A stretch of DNA of 64,000 bases, taken from positions 186,001 to 250,000 of the forward strand of contig NZ_JAHUWT010000005.1 of the NCBI RefSeq assembly GCF_019218885.1, in the 5' to 3' direction. This document shows positions 36,585-45,396 of this stretch, one piece after another (within the stretch, counting starts at the first letter, position 1; the number at the start of each line of letters is the position of its first letter). The position numbers and the translations under genes were made by a program. The notes below the pieces were generated by a model that saw nothing but the letters and a program-made list of their open reading frames with translations, ran no database searches and was not told where the DNA came from. This stretch comes from Bordetella sp. BOR01 (lineage in GTDB: Bacteria > Pseudomonadota > Gammaproteobacteria > Burkholderiales > Burkholderiaceae_B).

Positions 36585-37019
36585 CTAGGCGGGCATCTTG
36601 CAGGGCCGTTCGCCCAAGGGCTGCCCCAACCGCACCAGATAGCCGTCGGGGTCCAGGACCAGGAATTCCCGCACGCCATTTTCTACTGTTCCAGATTGGT
36701 ACCAGGTGTCCTGGCAATCGCGAAACAGCGGGTACTCGGCGAGCCGAAGCCTTTCGAGCATAGGCGCGACGTCGTCTACTTCGATTTGCAGGTTGATGCC
36801 TCGGCCAAAGGGCGGTTCCATGGGGGCTGTCAGCCATTGCCTGGGGACTGCGCCAAGTTCGGCCAGCATGACCTGAACGCCGTCCTTGTCCAAATACACG
36901 AATTTTTCCTGCGGCCGTTGATAGGCCACGGCGAATGCCAGGCAGCCCACCCAGAAATCCAGGCTTCGATCGAGGTGGGCGACATACAACTCGGGAACCA
37001 TCTTGTTGCGTACCAGCAT
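36585..37019 (-). CDS. VOC (glyoxalase/bleomycin resistance) superfamily protein
   Basis: 144 residues from ATG 37019 (MLVRNKMVPELYVAHLDRSLDFW); the frame is open 22 codons farther but that part looks non-coding. Two beta-alpha-beta-beta-beta units: VPELYVAHLDRSLDFWVGCL with KDGVQVMLAEL, and GINLQIEVDDVAPMLERLRLAEYPLFRDCQ with REFLVLDPDGYLVRLGQPL. The final Glu-Phe-Leu-Val-Leu-Asp-Pro-Asp-Gly is common in bleomycin-binding proteins. Function could be resistance, or a metal-dependent lyase or isomerase; the sequence does not decide. Confidence 0.82.
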   Translation of the reverse strand: MLVRNKMVPELYVAHLDRSLDFWVGCLAFAVAYQRPQEKFVYLDKDGVQVMLAELGAVPRQWLTAPMEPPFGRGINLQIEVDDVAPMLERLRLAEYPLFRDCQDTWYQSGTVENGVREFLVLDPDGYLVRLGQPLGERPCKMPA

Positions 37020-37121
37020 CTGGAATGTTCTCTTGGGCGGCTTCGGTGTGTGCCGGCCAAGAATAGCATTCGTGCACTTATCCAACGTGGCGGCCCGATC
37101 CGGTTCTTTTTTCAGCCGGGC

Positions 37122-38102
37122 CTATCCTTCCGGAGTAATGCCGATGGCCGGCAGCAGCCTGCCGAAGAAGGCACTGTCGCTGGCAAAGGCGGCCATCAAT
37201 TCGTGGCCATCCATCCAGCGCGGCGTGGCGCCGATGCCGCTAAGCTGCTGCTGCGTGGCGGGCTCTGCCATGACGTGCCGCAGGGCGGCGGCCAACCGCT
37301 CTACGATGGCCTTGGAGGTGCCTTGCGGACTGAAAAGGCCCCAGGTGGGCCCGGTTGGGCGCTGCACGTCCAAGCCCAGTTCGGTAATGGGCGGTACGTC
37401 GGGAACCTCGGCGCGCCGTTTGTCGCCAAAGGTGAATAACGGCACTACGCGGCCGCCTTGCACATAAGGCACGACGGCGGCATCGATCAGGAAATCGATC
37501 TGGCCGCCCGCCAGTGCCGTCGCGGCGTCCGAAGATCCCTTGAATGGCACGTGCAGCATGTCGATGCCGGCGTCCCGCTTGATGATCTCGCCCTGGATAT
37601 GCCCCAGCGTACCCACGCCGGGCGAACCGAAGGTCAGCTTGCCGGGCGCCTGCTTGGCGGCGGCGACGAATTCGGCGAAGTTGGCCGTGCCCAGTTCCTT
37701 GCGGGCCGCCGCCACGCCCAGGTATTCAGCGATGCTGCCGATGGCGGTGAAATCGTGTTGCGGATCGAAGCGCAGGCTTTTGCGCAGATGCGGAAGCACC
37801 GTGAACGCAGTCGACGAGCCGAACAGCAGCGTCTGGCCGTCCGCCGCCGAGCGCGCGACAAACTCCGTTCCCAATTGCGTGCTGGCGCCAGGCTTGTTTT
37901 CGATGACGACCGGTACGCCCAGTTGTGCCGCCAGGCGCTCGCCGACGATGCGCATGACGCCGTCGCTGCTGCCTCCGGCCGGAAAGGGAATGATCACGCG
38001 TACAGGCTTGTCCGGCCATCCTGAACTGGCGAACACCGGGCCAGTGGCGGCCAGCGACAGCATGAATAGGGAAAAGCTGCGTCTGCTCAAGCGGCGGTGC
38101 AT
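37122..38102 (-). CDS. Bug-family (TctC-like) periplasmic solute-binding protein
   Basis: 326 residues. The N-terminus MHRRLSRRSFSLFMLSLAAT contains a twin arginine before a hydrophobic core, cleaved near VFASS. Bug motifs: WPDKPVRVIIPFPAGGSSDGVMRI, VIENKPGASTQLGTEFVARSAADG, HVPFKGSSDAATALAGGQIDFLID. It resembles the Bug at 44417 (shared LLFG-x-S-x-AFT segment, then PHLR, and GQIDFL-x-D), so both may bind related ligands. Divergent from the aldolase-like gene across a gap with two RTTC-N9-GAAC dyads. Confidence 0.92.
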   Translation of the reverse strand: MHRRLSRRSFSLFMLSLAATGPVFASSGWPDKPVRVIIPFPAGGSSDGVMRIVGERLAAQLGVPVVIENKPGASTQLGTEFVARSAADGQTLLFGSSTAFTVLPHLRKSLRFDPQHDFTAIGSIAEYLGVAAARKELGTANFAEFVAAAKQAPGKLTFGSPGVGTLGHIQGEIIKRDAGIDMLHVPFKGSSDAATALAGGQIDFLIDAAVVPYVQGGRVVPLFTFGDKRRAEVPDVPPITELGLDVQRPTGPTWGLFSPQGTSKAIVERLAAALRHVMAEPATQQQLSGIGATPRWMDGHELMAAFASDSAFFGRLLPAIGITPEG

Positions 38103-38226
38103 CGTTGTCTCCTTGATGGGGCGTGGCGGCGCACGGTTGGCTCATCCACAATGAATCTTGCTTGTTTGAGACGGTCTTCTGCCGTCGCTGCAGCGAAGAT
38201 ATGGCATTCCGAAAACAGGCACAAAG

Positions 38227-38288
38227 ATTCCACATAAGGGAACGGCACCTGTCCTGGTCGCGTGCATGGCAGTTCTCATATATGGAAC
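38227..38288. promoter_or_regulatory. Two RTTC-N9-GAAC dyads, candidate IclR operators
   Basis: ATTC-N9-GAAC at 38227-38243 and GTTC-N9-GAAC at 38272-38288, centres 45 bases apart. The second extends to the perfect 6-bp arms CAGTTC/GAACTG (38270-38290), with an AT-rich centre TCATATATG. They lie between the leftward Bug gene and the rightward aldolase-ALDH-IclR operon, and the same pattern recurs at 47475. The IclR protein at 40671 is the natural candidate. Confidence 0.6.
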
Positions 38289-38385
38289 TGTTGTGCCCGG
38301 TTTCGGTACACGATTATCTTTCGGCTTGCGACAACGCCGATTCGAGCGGATCGCGCGGTCCACGTTCAGATGGATAGGAGACATG

Positions 38386-39150
38386 ATGCATGTCACGCAA
38401 GCGTCGCAATCCGACCAGGCGCAGCGCACGCGCTGCGAGCTGGCGGCGCTATATCGCCTGGTCGCGCACTTCCGCATGACCGACCTGATCTACACGCATA
38501 TCAGCGCGCGCCTGCCCGGTGCAGAACACCGGTTCTTGATCAACCGGTACGGCGTGCTGTTCGACGAGATGCGTGCCAGCGACCTGGTCGAGGTGGACCT
38601 GGACGGCAACGTGGCGGGCGGCAGCAGCCATCAGGCCCATAGCGTGAACCGGGCAGGCTTTGTCATCCATTCGGCCATTCATGCGGCGCGCCCGGATATG
38701 CATTTCGTGATCCATACCCATACTGCCGCGGGTATTGCCGTGTCGGCACAGAAGCACGGGCTGCTGCCGATCAGCCAGTTCGCGATGAAGTTCTACCGTC
38801 GTATCGGCTACCACGGCTATGAAGGCGTAGCGCTCGAACTGGGCGAACGCGAGCGCCTGGTGCGCGACCTGGGCAGCCATCGGGCCATGATTCTTCGCAA
38901 CCATGGCTTGCTGGCGGGCGGGCGTACCGCATCCGAGGCCTTCCTGACCATGCTTACGCTGGAACGCGCCTGCCAGGCGCAGGTCCAGGCCATGGCGGCA
39001 GGCATGGAAGCACTGAACTTTCCCGCCGACGAGGTATGCGAGCGTGCCGCCAGGCAGACCAATCCGCAAGACATCCCTGCTCATTATGAGATGGCATGGA
39101 ACGCCGCCCTTCGCCTCATCGAGGCGCAACCCCCTGACTATCGGACTTGA
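38386..39150 (+). CDS. Class II aldolase/adducin family protein
   Basis: 254 residues from the second of two adjacent ATGs (38383, 38386), which stands 5 bases after GGAG. Zinc-site histidines are visible in FVIHTHTAAGIA (His110, His112) and ILRNHGLLAGG. The glutamate that acts as catalytic base in fuculose-phosphate aldolase is not evident where I would align it, so aldol cleavage is uncertain; decarboxylation or another metal-assisted reaction on a hydroxy or keto acid is possible. First gene of the run aldolase - ALDH - IclR - Bug - SDR - AhpD-like. Confidence 0.85.
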   Translation: MHVTQASQSDQAQRTRCELAALYRLVAHFRMTDLIYTHISARLPGAEHRFLINRYGVLFDEMRASDLVEVDLDGNVAGGSSHQAHSVNRAGFVIHSAIHAARPDMHFVIHTHTAAGIAVSAQKHGLLPISQFAMKFYRRIGYHGYEGVALELGERERLVRDLGSHRAMILRNHGLLAGGRTASEAFLTMLTLERACQAQVQAMAAGMEALNFPADEVCERAARQTNPQDIPAHYEMAWNAALRLIEAQPPDYRT

Positions 39151-39153
39151 GGC

Positions 39154-40662
39154 ATGAATGGCATGAACAGCAACGACCCGACGAGTTCTCTTGCCGCGCG
39201 CATTCTGTCCGCCGCGGCCAATCAGTTGTATATCGATGGCGAATGGGTAGCGTCCAGTTCCGGCGAACAACTCGAAAGCATCAATCCCGCGACCGGTGAA
39301 ACCATCGCCCATGTGGCCAATGGCAACGCGGCCGATGTCGATCGCGCGGTGGCAGCGGCTCGTCGCGCGCTGCACGGGCCGTGGCGCGACACGACACCGT
39401 ATGAACGGCAGGCCATCATCCTGAAGCTGGCCGACCTGGTCGACCAGCATTTCGATGCGCTGTGTCTGCTCGACTCGATGGACATGGGCGCGCCCTTGTC
39501 GCGCCTGCGTGCCAACAGCCGCAAGCGTGCGCTGGGACGGCTGCGCTTCTACGCCGGCATGGCGACCGCGATCCACGGCAATACCATCGGCAATTCGGCG
39601 CCAGGAAAGGTGTTCACCTATACGATGCGCGAGCCGATAGGCGTGGTGGCGGGCATCATCCCCTGGAATGCGCCCATGACCTCGGCGATATGGAAGATCG
39701 GCCCGGTGCTGGCCACGGGCTGCACCATGGTGTTGAAGCCTGCCGAACAGGCCTCGCTGTCGTGCCTGATGCTGGCCGAACTGATGGCGCAGGCCGGCGT
39801 GCCGCCGGGCGTCGTCAACGTTGTCACGGGAGTCGGGGAAATCACCGGCGCAGCGCTGGCCGGGCATCCCGACGTAAACAAAGTGGCTTTCACCGGATCG
39901 CATGCGGTTGGCCAGAGCATCGTGCGGGCATCGGCGGGGAACCTGAAGCGGGTGTCGCTGGAGCTGGGCGGGAAGTCCCCGGATATCGTGTTCGCCGACG
40001 CCGATCTGGACAAGGCCGTGCCCGGCGCCGCGATGGGCGTGTTCGGCAACACCGGGCAAGTGTGTTGTGCTGGAACGCGCCTGTTTGTCGAGCGCAAGAT
40101 CTATGACGAATTCGTGCAGCGCGTGGCGCAGTTCGGCCAGCAATTGCGCGTGGGCAACGGGCAGGATCCTGACGTCGAGATCGGGCCCCTGGTGTCGAAA
40201 GACCAGTTGGAGCGCGTGCTCGACTACATCGACATCGGCCGGCGCGAGGGCGCGCGCACGATCTCGGGTGGCGAGCGGATGACGGAAGGGAACCTGGCAA
40301 ACGGCTACTTCGTTCGGCCGACGGTGTTTGGCGACATCGAGGACGGCATGCGGATCGCCACCGAAGAGATCTTCGGTCCGGTCGTGTGCGCGATCCCTTT
40401 CGACACCATAGACGAGGTCGAGCAGCGCGCCAACGCCACGGCCTTCGGGCTGGGCAGTGGTGTCTGGACGCGCGACATCAACAAGGCCCAGCGCCTGTCG
40501 CGTTCTTTGCACGCGGGCTCGGTCTGGGTCAATTGCTACAACCTGATGGATCCCGCGGTGCCGTTTGGCGGCTACGGCCTGAGTGGCTATGGCCGTGAAG
40601 GCGGAGTCGAGCACCTGGACGAATATCTGCAAACCAAGGCGGTATGGATCAACGCTACTTGA
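39154..40662 (+). CDS. NAD(P)+-dependent aldehyde dehydrogenase
   Basis: 502 residues, begins 3 bases after the aldolase stop. Complete active site: Asn172 (IIPWNAPM), Glu270 (LELGGKSPDIVF) and catalytic Cys304 (GQVCCAGTR); the cofactor loop is FTGSHAVGQ. Oxidises an aldehyde to the acid in the cytoplasm. Tight linkage suggests that it uses the aldehyde made by the aldolase-like enzyme or by the SDR encoded downstream. The family does not fix the substrate. Confidence 0.93.
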   Translation: MNGMNSNDPTSSLAARILSAAANQLYIDGEWVASSSGEQLESINPATGETIAHVANGNAADVDRAVAAARRALHGPWRDTTPYERQAIILKLADLVDQHFDALCLLDSMDMGAPLSRLRANSRKRALGRLRFYAGMATAIHGNTIGNSAPGKVFTYTMREPIGVVAGIIPWNAPMTSAIWKIGPVLATGCTMVLKPAEQASLSCLMLAELMAQAGVPPGVVNVVTGVGEITGAALAGHPDVNKVAFTGSHAVGQSIVRASAGNLKRVSLELGGKSPDIVFADADLDKAVPGAAMGVFGNTGQVCCAGTRLFVERKIYDEFVQRVAQFGQQLRVGNGQDPDVEIGPLVSKDQLERVLDYIDIGRREGARTISGGERMTEGNLANGYFVRPTVFGDIEDGMRIATEEIFGPVVCAIPFDTIDEVEQRANATAFGLGSGVWTRDINKAQRLSRSLHAGSVWVNCYNLMDPAVPFGGYGLSGYGREGGVEHLDEYLQTKAVWINAT

Positions 40663-40670
40663 GGTGAATC

Positions 40671-41456
40671 ATGAATAACACCTTGGTCAAGGGGATTGCG
40701 GTGCTTGAACTGCTGGCCCACAGCAGCCGGCCGCTGAGACTGACCCACATCGCCGCCGAACTGGGCATCGCCAAGAGCAACGTGCATCGTCTGATGCAGG
40801 CCCTGGTCGAGATGCGCTACGTGCTGCGCGATGAGGAAAGCAGCACTTACAGTGCCTCGATCAAGCTCTGGGAGCTGGGGACGGCCGTGCTGGGCAAGCT
40901 GGACCTGCGGCGCCATGCCGAACAGCAGATGAACGCGCTGCAGGATGAAACGGGTGAGACGGTGCACTTGTCGGTGCTGGACCGCAACCAGGTGGTGTAT
41001 GTGCACAAGGTGGAAAGCATGAATCCCGTACGCGCCTACACCCAGATCGGGGGGCGCGTGCCCGCCTACTGCGTGGCAACGGGCAAGGCCCAGCTCGCCT
41101 ACCGAAGCGAGTCGATGCTGGCCGAGATGTCGGGCCGGCTTGAGGGGCATACCCCCAACACCATCGTGGACCCAGCCCGGTTCCTGCGTGAAATGAAGAA
41201 AGCCCGGGCGCAGGGTTTTGCCGTGAACCGCGGCGAATGGCGCGACAACGTCTGGGGGATCGCCGCGCCCATCATGGGCGCGAAAGGTGCCGCCATTGCC
41301 GCGGTAGGCATTTCGGGGCCGGCCGACCGGATACGGAAGAAGCATCTGCAAGACAGCGCTGCGCTGGTCGCCGCCGCGGCGGCGGCAATTTCAGAGGCCC
41401 TGGGCAGCGTCGCGCAGTTGGACGCGCTGCTGAACCTGGGCCGGCGCGCCGCCTGA
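40671..41456 (+). CDS. IclR-family transcriptional regulator
   Basis: 261 residues, 8 bases after the dehydrogenase and therefore in the same operon. Winged helix about residues 5-65 (LRLTHIAAELGIAKSNVHRLMQALVEM), ligand domain from about 78 (DETGETVHLSVLDRNQVVYVHKVES, PAYCVATGKAQLAY, WGIAAPIMGAKGAAIAAVGISGP). Being within the catabolic operon, it probably autoregulates; the three RTTC-N9-GAAC dyads at 38227, 38272 and 47475 are likely binding sites joining the two arms of the island. Confidence 0.92.
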   Translation: MNNTLVKGIAVLELLAHSSRPLRLTHIAAELGIAKSNVHRLMQALVEMRYVLRDEESSTYSASIKLWELGTAVLGKLDLRRHAEQQMNALQDETGETVHLSVLDRNQVVYVHKVESMNPVRAYTQIGGRVPAYCVATGKAQLAYRSESMLAEMSGRLEGHTPNTIVDPARFLREMKKARAQGFAVNRGEWRDNVWGIAAPIMGAKGAAIAAVGISGPADRIRKKHLQDSAALVAAAAAAISEALGSVAQLDALLNLGRRAA

Positions 41457-41501
41457 GCCGTCCGCCGATACGAATCAGAGCCATACCCGGAGACTCGTTC
41501 C

Positions 41502-42491
41502 ATGAAGACCATACTGCGCGGCGCGGCTATCGCCGCGGTCAAGGGAGTGCTGTGCGCCGCCGCTGTCGTTCCGCTGCTGGCGGGGGCGGCCGCGTATCCC
41601 GATCGTCCTATTCAGTTCGTCATCAATTTCTCCGCCGGCGGCGCCACCGATATCAACGGCCGCCTGATCGCAAAGTACATGAGTGAGCGGCTGGGCCAGC
41701 CGCTGGTGGTAGAGAACCGCGCCGGCGCGGCGGGCGCCATAGGCGTCAACTACGTGACGCATGCCAGGCCGGACGGTTATCTGATCGGCATGTCGGGCCT
41801 TGGGCCGACCGTCATCCACGCCTTGCTGGGCCGCACGCTGGGATTCGACCCGCAGCGCGACCTGAGGCCTGTCGCGTTCCTGGGGTCGTCCAGCATGGCA
41901 TTCGTGACGCGGGCAGGGTCGCCGATACGCAGCGTGCGCGATCTTCTCGAACTGGCCAGGGCGCAACCTGGCAGGCTTACCTACGGTACTGCCGGCAGCG
42001 GCACGCCGGGTCACCTGGCCGCCGCCTACCTGGCCAGCATGGCTGGCATAGAGATCACCCAGGTTCCCTACAAGGGCGATTCGGATCTGCTGCCCGACCT
42101 GATGGCGGGACGCATCGATTTTGCCAGTGTCGGCATGGTCAGCGTCTTTCCGTTGCTGCAGGCAAACAAGCTGGCCGGCATTGCGATCACGACCAAGGAA
42201 CGCCTGCCGTCGCTGCCAGGCTTGCCGACCGTGGCCGAGAGCGGCGTGCCGGGCTATGACGCCGAGACCTGGAACCTGTTGGTCGTGCCAACCGGAACCG
42301 ACCCAGCCATTGGCGCGCGGCTCAATGAGGTGGTCAACGGCATTACGGGCGATCCGCAGTTCAATGCGCGCTTGCTGGAACTGGGCAGCACCACTCGCCA
42401 GATGGATCCCGCGCAGCTACGGCAGTTCATCTCGAGCGAGCGCGCCAAATGGGACAAGGTGATCCGCGACGCCGACATCAAAATGGAATGA
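41502..42491 (+). CDS. Bug-family (TctC-like) periplasmic solute-binding protein
   Basis: 329 residues with a Sec signal cleaved near LLAGAAA (about residue 31). Motifs: YPDRPIQFVINFSAGGATDINGRLIA, VENRAGAAGAIGVNYVTHARPDGYLIG, QVPYKGDSDLLPDLMAGRIDFASVG, PTVAESGVPGYDAETWNLLV. Its ligand loop differs from the Bugs at 37122 and 44417 and resembles the one at 22616 more. It is embedded in the catabolic operon, 45 bases after iclR, so it should deliver the pathway substrate to a TctAB permease encoded elsewhere. Confidence 0.92.
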   Translation: MKTILRGAAIAAVKGVLCAAAVVPLLAGAAAYPDRPIQFVINFSAGGATDINGRLIAKYMSERLGQPLVVENRAGAAGAIGVNYVTHARPDGYLIGMSGLGPTVIHALLGRTLGFDPQRDLRPVAFLGSSSMAFVTRAGSPIRSVRDLLELARAQPGRLTYGTAGSGTPGHLAAAYLASMAGIEITQVPYKGDSDLLPDLMAGRIDFASVGMVSVFPLLQANKLAGIAITTKERLPSLPGLPTVAESGVPGYDAETWNLLVVPTGTDPAIGARLNEVVNGITGDPQFNARLLELGSTTRQMDPAQLRQFISSERAKWDKVIRDADIKME

Positions 42492-42573
42492 CGCCGCATT
42501 TTGACGGAGCGCGGTGCGATCTGCAGTTCGTGTTCCTTATTTTCAGCAAATACACACAAAGGAGTGACCAGGC

Positions 42574-43335
42574 ATGATCAGTTTCAAAGACAAGGTGGTG
42601 TTCATTACCGGGGCAAGCGGCGGGATAGGCGGGCAGATGGCGCGCGATTTCGGGGCGGCGGGTGCCACGGTGGTGGCGCACAACCACGGCTTGCCGGATG
42701 CCACGGCTGCGCTGCTCAAGGATCTGGAGGCCGCCGGAGTGCCTCATTTGCTGGTCGAAGGAGATGTGACCGATACGGCCGCCGTCGAGCAGATGGCAAC
42801 GCACATCGCGCAGAAATTCGGCCGGCTGGACGTGTTGGTAAACAATGCCGGCGCGTCGGGCGCCAAGGCCGATTTCAGCACGCAGGCGCTCGATGTATGG
42901 AACCAGACCGTCGCACTCAATCTGACGTCGGTTTACCTGGTCATTCAGGCCTGCCTGCCCTTGCTGGAGAAATCATCGGACGCCAGCATCATCAACCTCA
43001 GTTCGACCGCGGCGCGCAATGGCGGCGTGGTGACGGGAAGCGCGTATGCCGCGGCCAAGGGCGGCGTCAGTACGTTGACCAAGGCGCTGGCCAAGGACTT
43101 CTGCGCCAAGGGTATCCGCGTCAATGCCGTGGCCCCCGGCCTGATCGACACGCCTTTCTACGGAAACGTCAATGTCAATGAACGCTATGCCGAGCGCATC
43201 ACGCGTATTCCCTTGCATCGGGTGGGGCGTCCGTCGGACATCTCCGGCCCGGTGATGTTCCTGGCCTCGTCGCTGGCCGCCTACATGACGGGTGAAGTCA
43301 TCGAGGTCAGCGGCGGCCTTTCCATCATGGCCTGA
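42574..43335 (+). CDS. Short-chain dehydrogenase/reductase (SDR)
   Basis: 253 residues, classical SDR. Cofactor loop TGASGGIGG (12-20), NNAG at 90-93, catalytic Asn116, Ser143/144, Tyr158 and Lys162 (YAAAK). The residue after the second strand region is histidine (VVAHNHG), not the Asp of strictly NAD-specific enzymes, so cofactor choice is open. It should interconvert an alcohol and a ketone or aldehyde in the island's pathway. AAAGGAG precedes the start. Confidence 0.92.
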   Translation: MISFKDKVVFITGASGGIGGQMARDFGAAGATVVAHNHGLPDATAALLKDLEAAGVPHLLVEGDVTDTAAVEQMATHIAQKFGRLDVLVNNAGASGAKADFSTQALDVWNQTVALNLTSVYLVIQACLPLLEKSSDASIINLSSTAARNGGVVTGSAYAAAKGGVSTLTKALAKDFCAKGIRVNAVAPGLIDTPFYGNVNVNERYAERITRIPLHRVGRPSDISGPVMFLASSLAAYMTGEVIEVSGGLSIMA

Positions 43336-43361
43336 ACCCCTTGCTTCTGGAGAATGATCTG

Positions 43362-43709
43362 ATGTCCATGTTCATGAAATGGTCCGACTTGCTGGGCACG
43401 CTGAAGCGGTCTTCGAATCGCCTGGGCGATACCAACCCCAAGATGCTGCAGGCCTATCGAGACCTGGCCGCCGCTCAGGGCTCGAACGGCGCGCTGGATG
43501 CCAAGACCCGGGAATTGATCGCCATGGCGGTGGCCGTGACGACCCGTTGTGATGGCTGCATTTCTTCGCATGCCGCAGCCGCGGCGGCCGCGGGCGCGAC
43601 CGAGGCAGAGATGAGCGATGCGCTGGGTACCGCGATTGCGCTGAATGCCGGCGCGGCGTATGTGTACTCGCTGCGGGCGATGGAGGCCTTTGGCGAACTG
43701 AAGAAGTAG
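43362..43709 (+). CDS. Carboxymuconolactone decarboxylase/AhpD-like protein
   Basis: 115 residues from ATG 43362, 9 bases after GGAG. All-helical CMD fold with the redox motif CxxCxxxH: Cys63, Cys66, His70 (RCDGCISSHAAAA). That motif marks the AhpD-like alkylhydroperoxidase branch rather than true 4-carboxymuconolactone decarboxylase. It could reduce peroxides arising in the pathway. Last gene of the rightward operon, 26 bases after the SDR, converging with the dioxygenase gene. Confidence 0.88.
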   Translation: MSMFMKWSDLLGTLKRSSNRLGDTNPKMLQAYRDLAAAQGSNGALDAKTRELIAMAVAVTTRCDGCISSHAAAAAAAGATEAEMSDALGTAIALNAGAAYVYSLRAMEAFGELKK

Positions 43710-43754
43710 GAAAGGAAGCAGGAAAACCGTGCGCCGCGCCGGCGGTGCACGGTC

Positions 43755-44315
43755 TCAGCGCGTGCCTTGCGTCGAATAGCCCGATACGAAAGCCTTGGGC
43801 GGCGCGCCATCGTCGTAGTAGACGTGGCGCTTGACCTGGCCGATATCCGCGCCATAGCAATGGATGCTGATGGACACCTCGTCAGCGCTGGCATTCTGCA
43901 CCCGGTGCACATCACCGACCGAGGGCGACACCTGATCGACCTGGCCGGCCTGCAGCACATGCGCGGGGCCCTGGGGGATGGCCAGGCCGCCGTCTTGCAG
44001 GCTGTATGGGGTGCCGGTCTCGGCGCCGCGCAACATGCCGATGATGCCCCATACGGTATGGTCGTGAATCGGTGTGCGCTGGCCGGGGCCCCAGACGAAG
44101 CTGACGACCGAGAATCGTCCGGCCGGGTCCAGGTGCAGCAGGAATTGCTGGTAGTGATCGGGATGCGGTACGGCACAGGCCGGGTCCAGCCAGTCGTCGA
44201 CCGCGACGAGCCGGGCCATGGCGGCGCTTACCGCGCTCAGGACTTCGGGTTCGGCATGGCAGGTATCGACCGCGTCGTCCACGGCGTCGACGAAGGCTTT
44301 CAATCTGGGGTGCAT
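43755..44315 (-). CDS. Cupin thiol dioxygenase (cysteine/3-mercaptopropionate dioxygenase family)
   Basis: 186 residues from ATG 44315, preceded by GAGGAT. Cupin with the three-histidine iron site: His84 and His86 in TPIHDHTVWGIIGML and His137 in GDVHRVQN; SIHCYGADI near residue 150 is also typical. Family enzymes use Fe2+ and O2 to turn a thiol into a sulfinate. Cysteine and 3-mercaptopropionate are the known substrates and cannot be separated by eye. Last gene of a leftward run with Bug, CoA-transferase and hydratase, which favours an organic thiol acid. Confidence 0.85.
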   Translation of the reverse strand: MHPRLKAFVDAVDDAVDTCHAEPEVLSAVSAAMARLVAVDDWLDPACAVPHPDHYQQFLLHLDPAGRFSVVSFVWGPGQRTPIHDHTVWGIIGMLRGAETGTPYSLQDGGLAIPQGPAHVLQAGQVDQVSPSVGDVHRVQNASADEVSISIHCYGADIGQVKRHVYYDDGAPPKAFVSGYSTQGTR

Positions 44316-44416
44316 GTCGTGGTCATCCTCTGGGGGCGCCATGGCGCGGGAGCCTGGGGCCCACGCTTGCGCCGCACGGGCTGTGGGCGAGTGTCCGGGC
44401 AGCATAGCGTAGAACG

Positions 44417-45379
44417 CTACATCGAGATACCCAGCTCTTGCGTCAGTTGGGCGTAGAAGGCATCGTCCTGCGCCAGTTGGCTGGCCAGCTCGTCGGGCGA
44501 TGCCCAGCTGGCGGCGGCGCTTACGCGCACCAGCTGCGCTTGCACCGCGGGATCGTCCAGTGCCGCTTGCAAGGCAGCCGAGATGCGCTCGGCCATGGCC
44601 CGTGGCAGCCCTTTGGGGGCGGCCATGATCCACAGCGGGCCGGAAGGCAGGCGCATATTCAGGCCTGCCTCATACACGGTGGGAAGGTCTGGCAGTCCGG
44701 CGTGGCGATGCCTCGAGAAGGTGGCAATCGGCGTGATTCGACCGCCCTGGATGGCATGGGCGACCGTGCCGTCCACCAGGAAATCGATCTGGCCGGCGTT
44801 CAATGCCGTCAATGCATCGGCAGACCCTTTGTAGGGTACATGCAGCATGGGTACGCCGCTGGCGCGCGCGAGCTGCTCGCCCGCCAGGTGGCTGGCCGTA
44901 CCGACGCCCGAAGATCCATAGCTCATGCCCGGGTGCGCCTTGGCATAGGCAAGGAACTGCTCCATGGTGCTGATGTGCAGTCCGTTGCGCACACCCATGA
45001 CCGGCACATAATCGGCAACGCCGCCCAATACCGTGAAGTCGCCCAGTACGACAGGCGATTCCCGCAGGTGCGGCTGCAGGGTGAACGCGCTGGAGGTGCC
45101 GAACAACAGCGTGTATCCGTCGGGCGCCGCATTCGACACATACTTATTGGCTATCAGGCCCGACGCCCCGCCTTTGTTCTCGACAAAAATCGAGGCCTTC
45201 AACTCGCTTGCCAGGCGTTCGGTAACCAGCCGGGCGACCGCATCGCTATTGCCGCCGGGCGGATAGGCGACCACCATGCGTACCGGCCTGGCGGGCCAGG
45301 CATCCTGGGCCACGCCAGGGCCGCAGTGCAACAGCAGCCCCAGGCACGCGAGCCAGGCGCCCCATTTTTTCTTTCCCAT
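44417..45379 (-). CDS. Bug-family (TctC-like) periplasmic solute-binding protein
   Basis: 320 residues, Sec signal ending near GVAQDA (about residue 25). Motifs: WPARPVRMVVAYPPGGNSDAVARLV, VENKGGASGLIANKYVSNAAPDGYTLLFG, HVPYKGSADALTALNAGQIDFLVDG. Similar to the Bug at 37122 at several ligand-region segments. 17 bases after the CoA-transferase stop and 101 before the dioxygenase start, so it belongs to the leftward operon. Confidence 0.92.
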   Translation of the reverse strand: MGKKKWGAWLACLGLLLHCGPGVAQDAWPARPVRMVVAYPPGGNSDAVARLVTERLASELKASIFVENKGGASGLIANKYVSNAAPDGYTLLFGTSSAFTLQPHLRESPVVLGDFTVLGGVADYVPVMGVRNGLHISTMEQFLAYAKAHPGMSYGSSGVGTASHLAGEQLARASGVPMLHVPYKGSADALTALNAGQIDFLVDGTVAHAIQGGRITPIATFSRHRHAGLPDLPTVYEAGLNMRLPSGPLWIMAAPKGLPRAMAERISAALQAALDDPAVQAQLVRVSAAASWASPDELASQLAQDDAFYAQLTQELGISM

Positions 45380-45396
45380 CGCTGTCCCCTGGTGGT

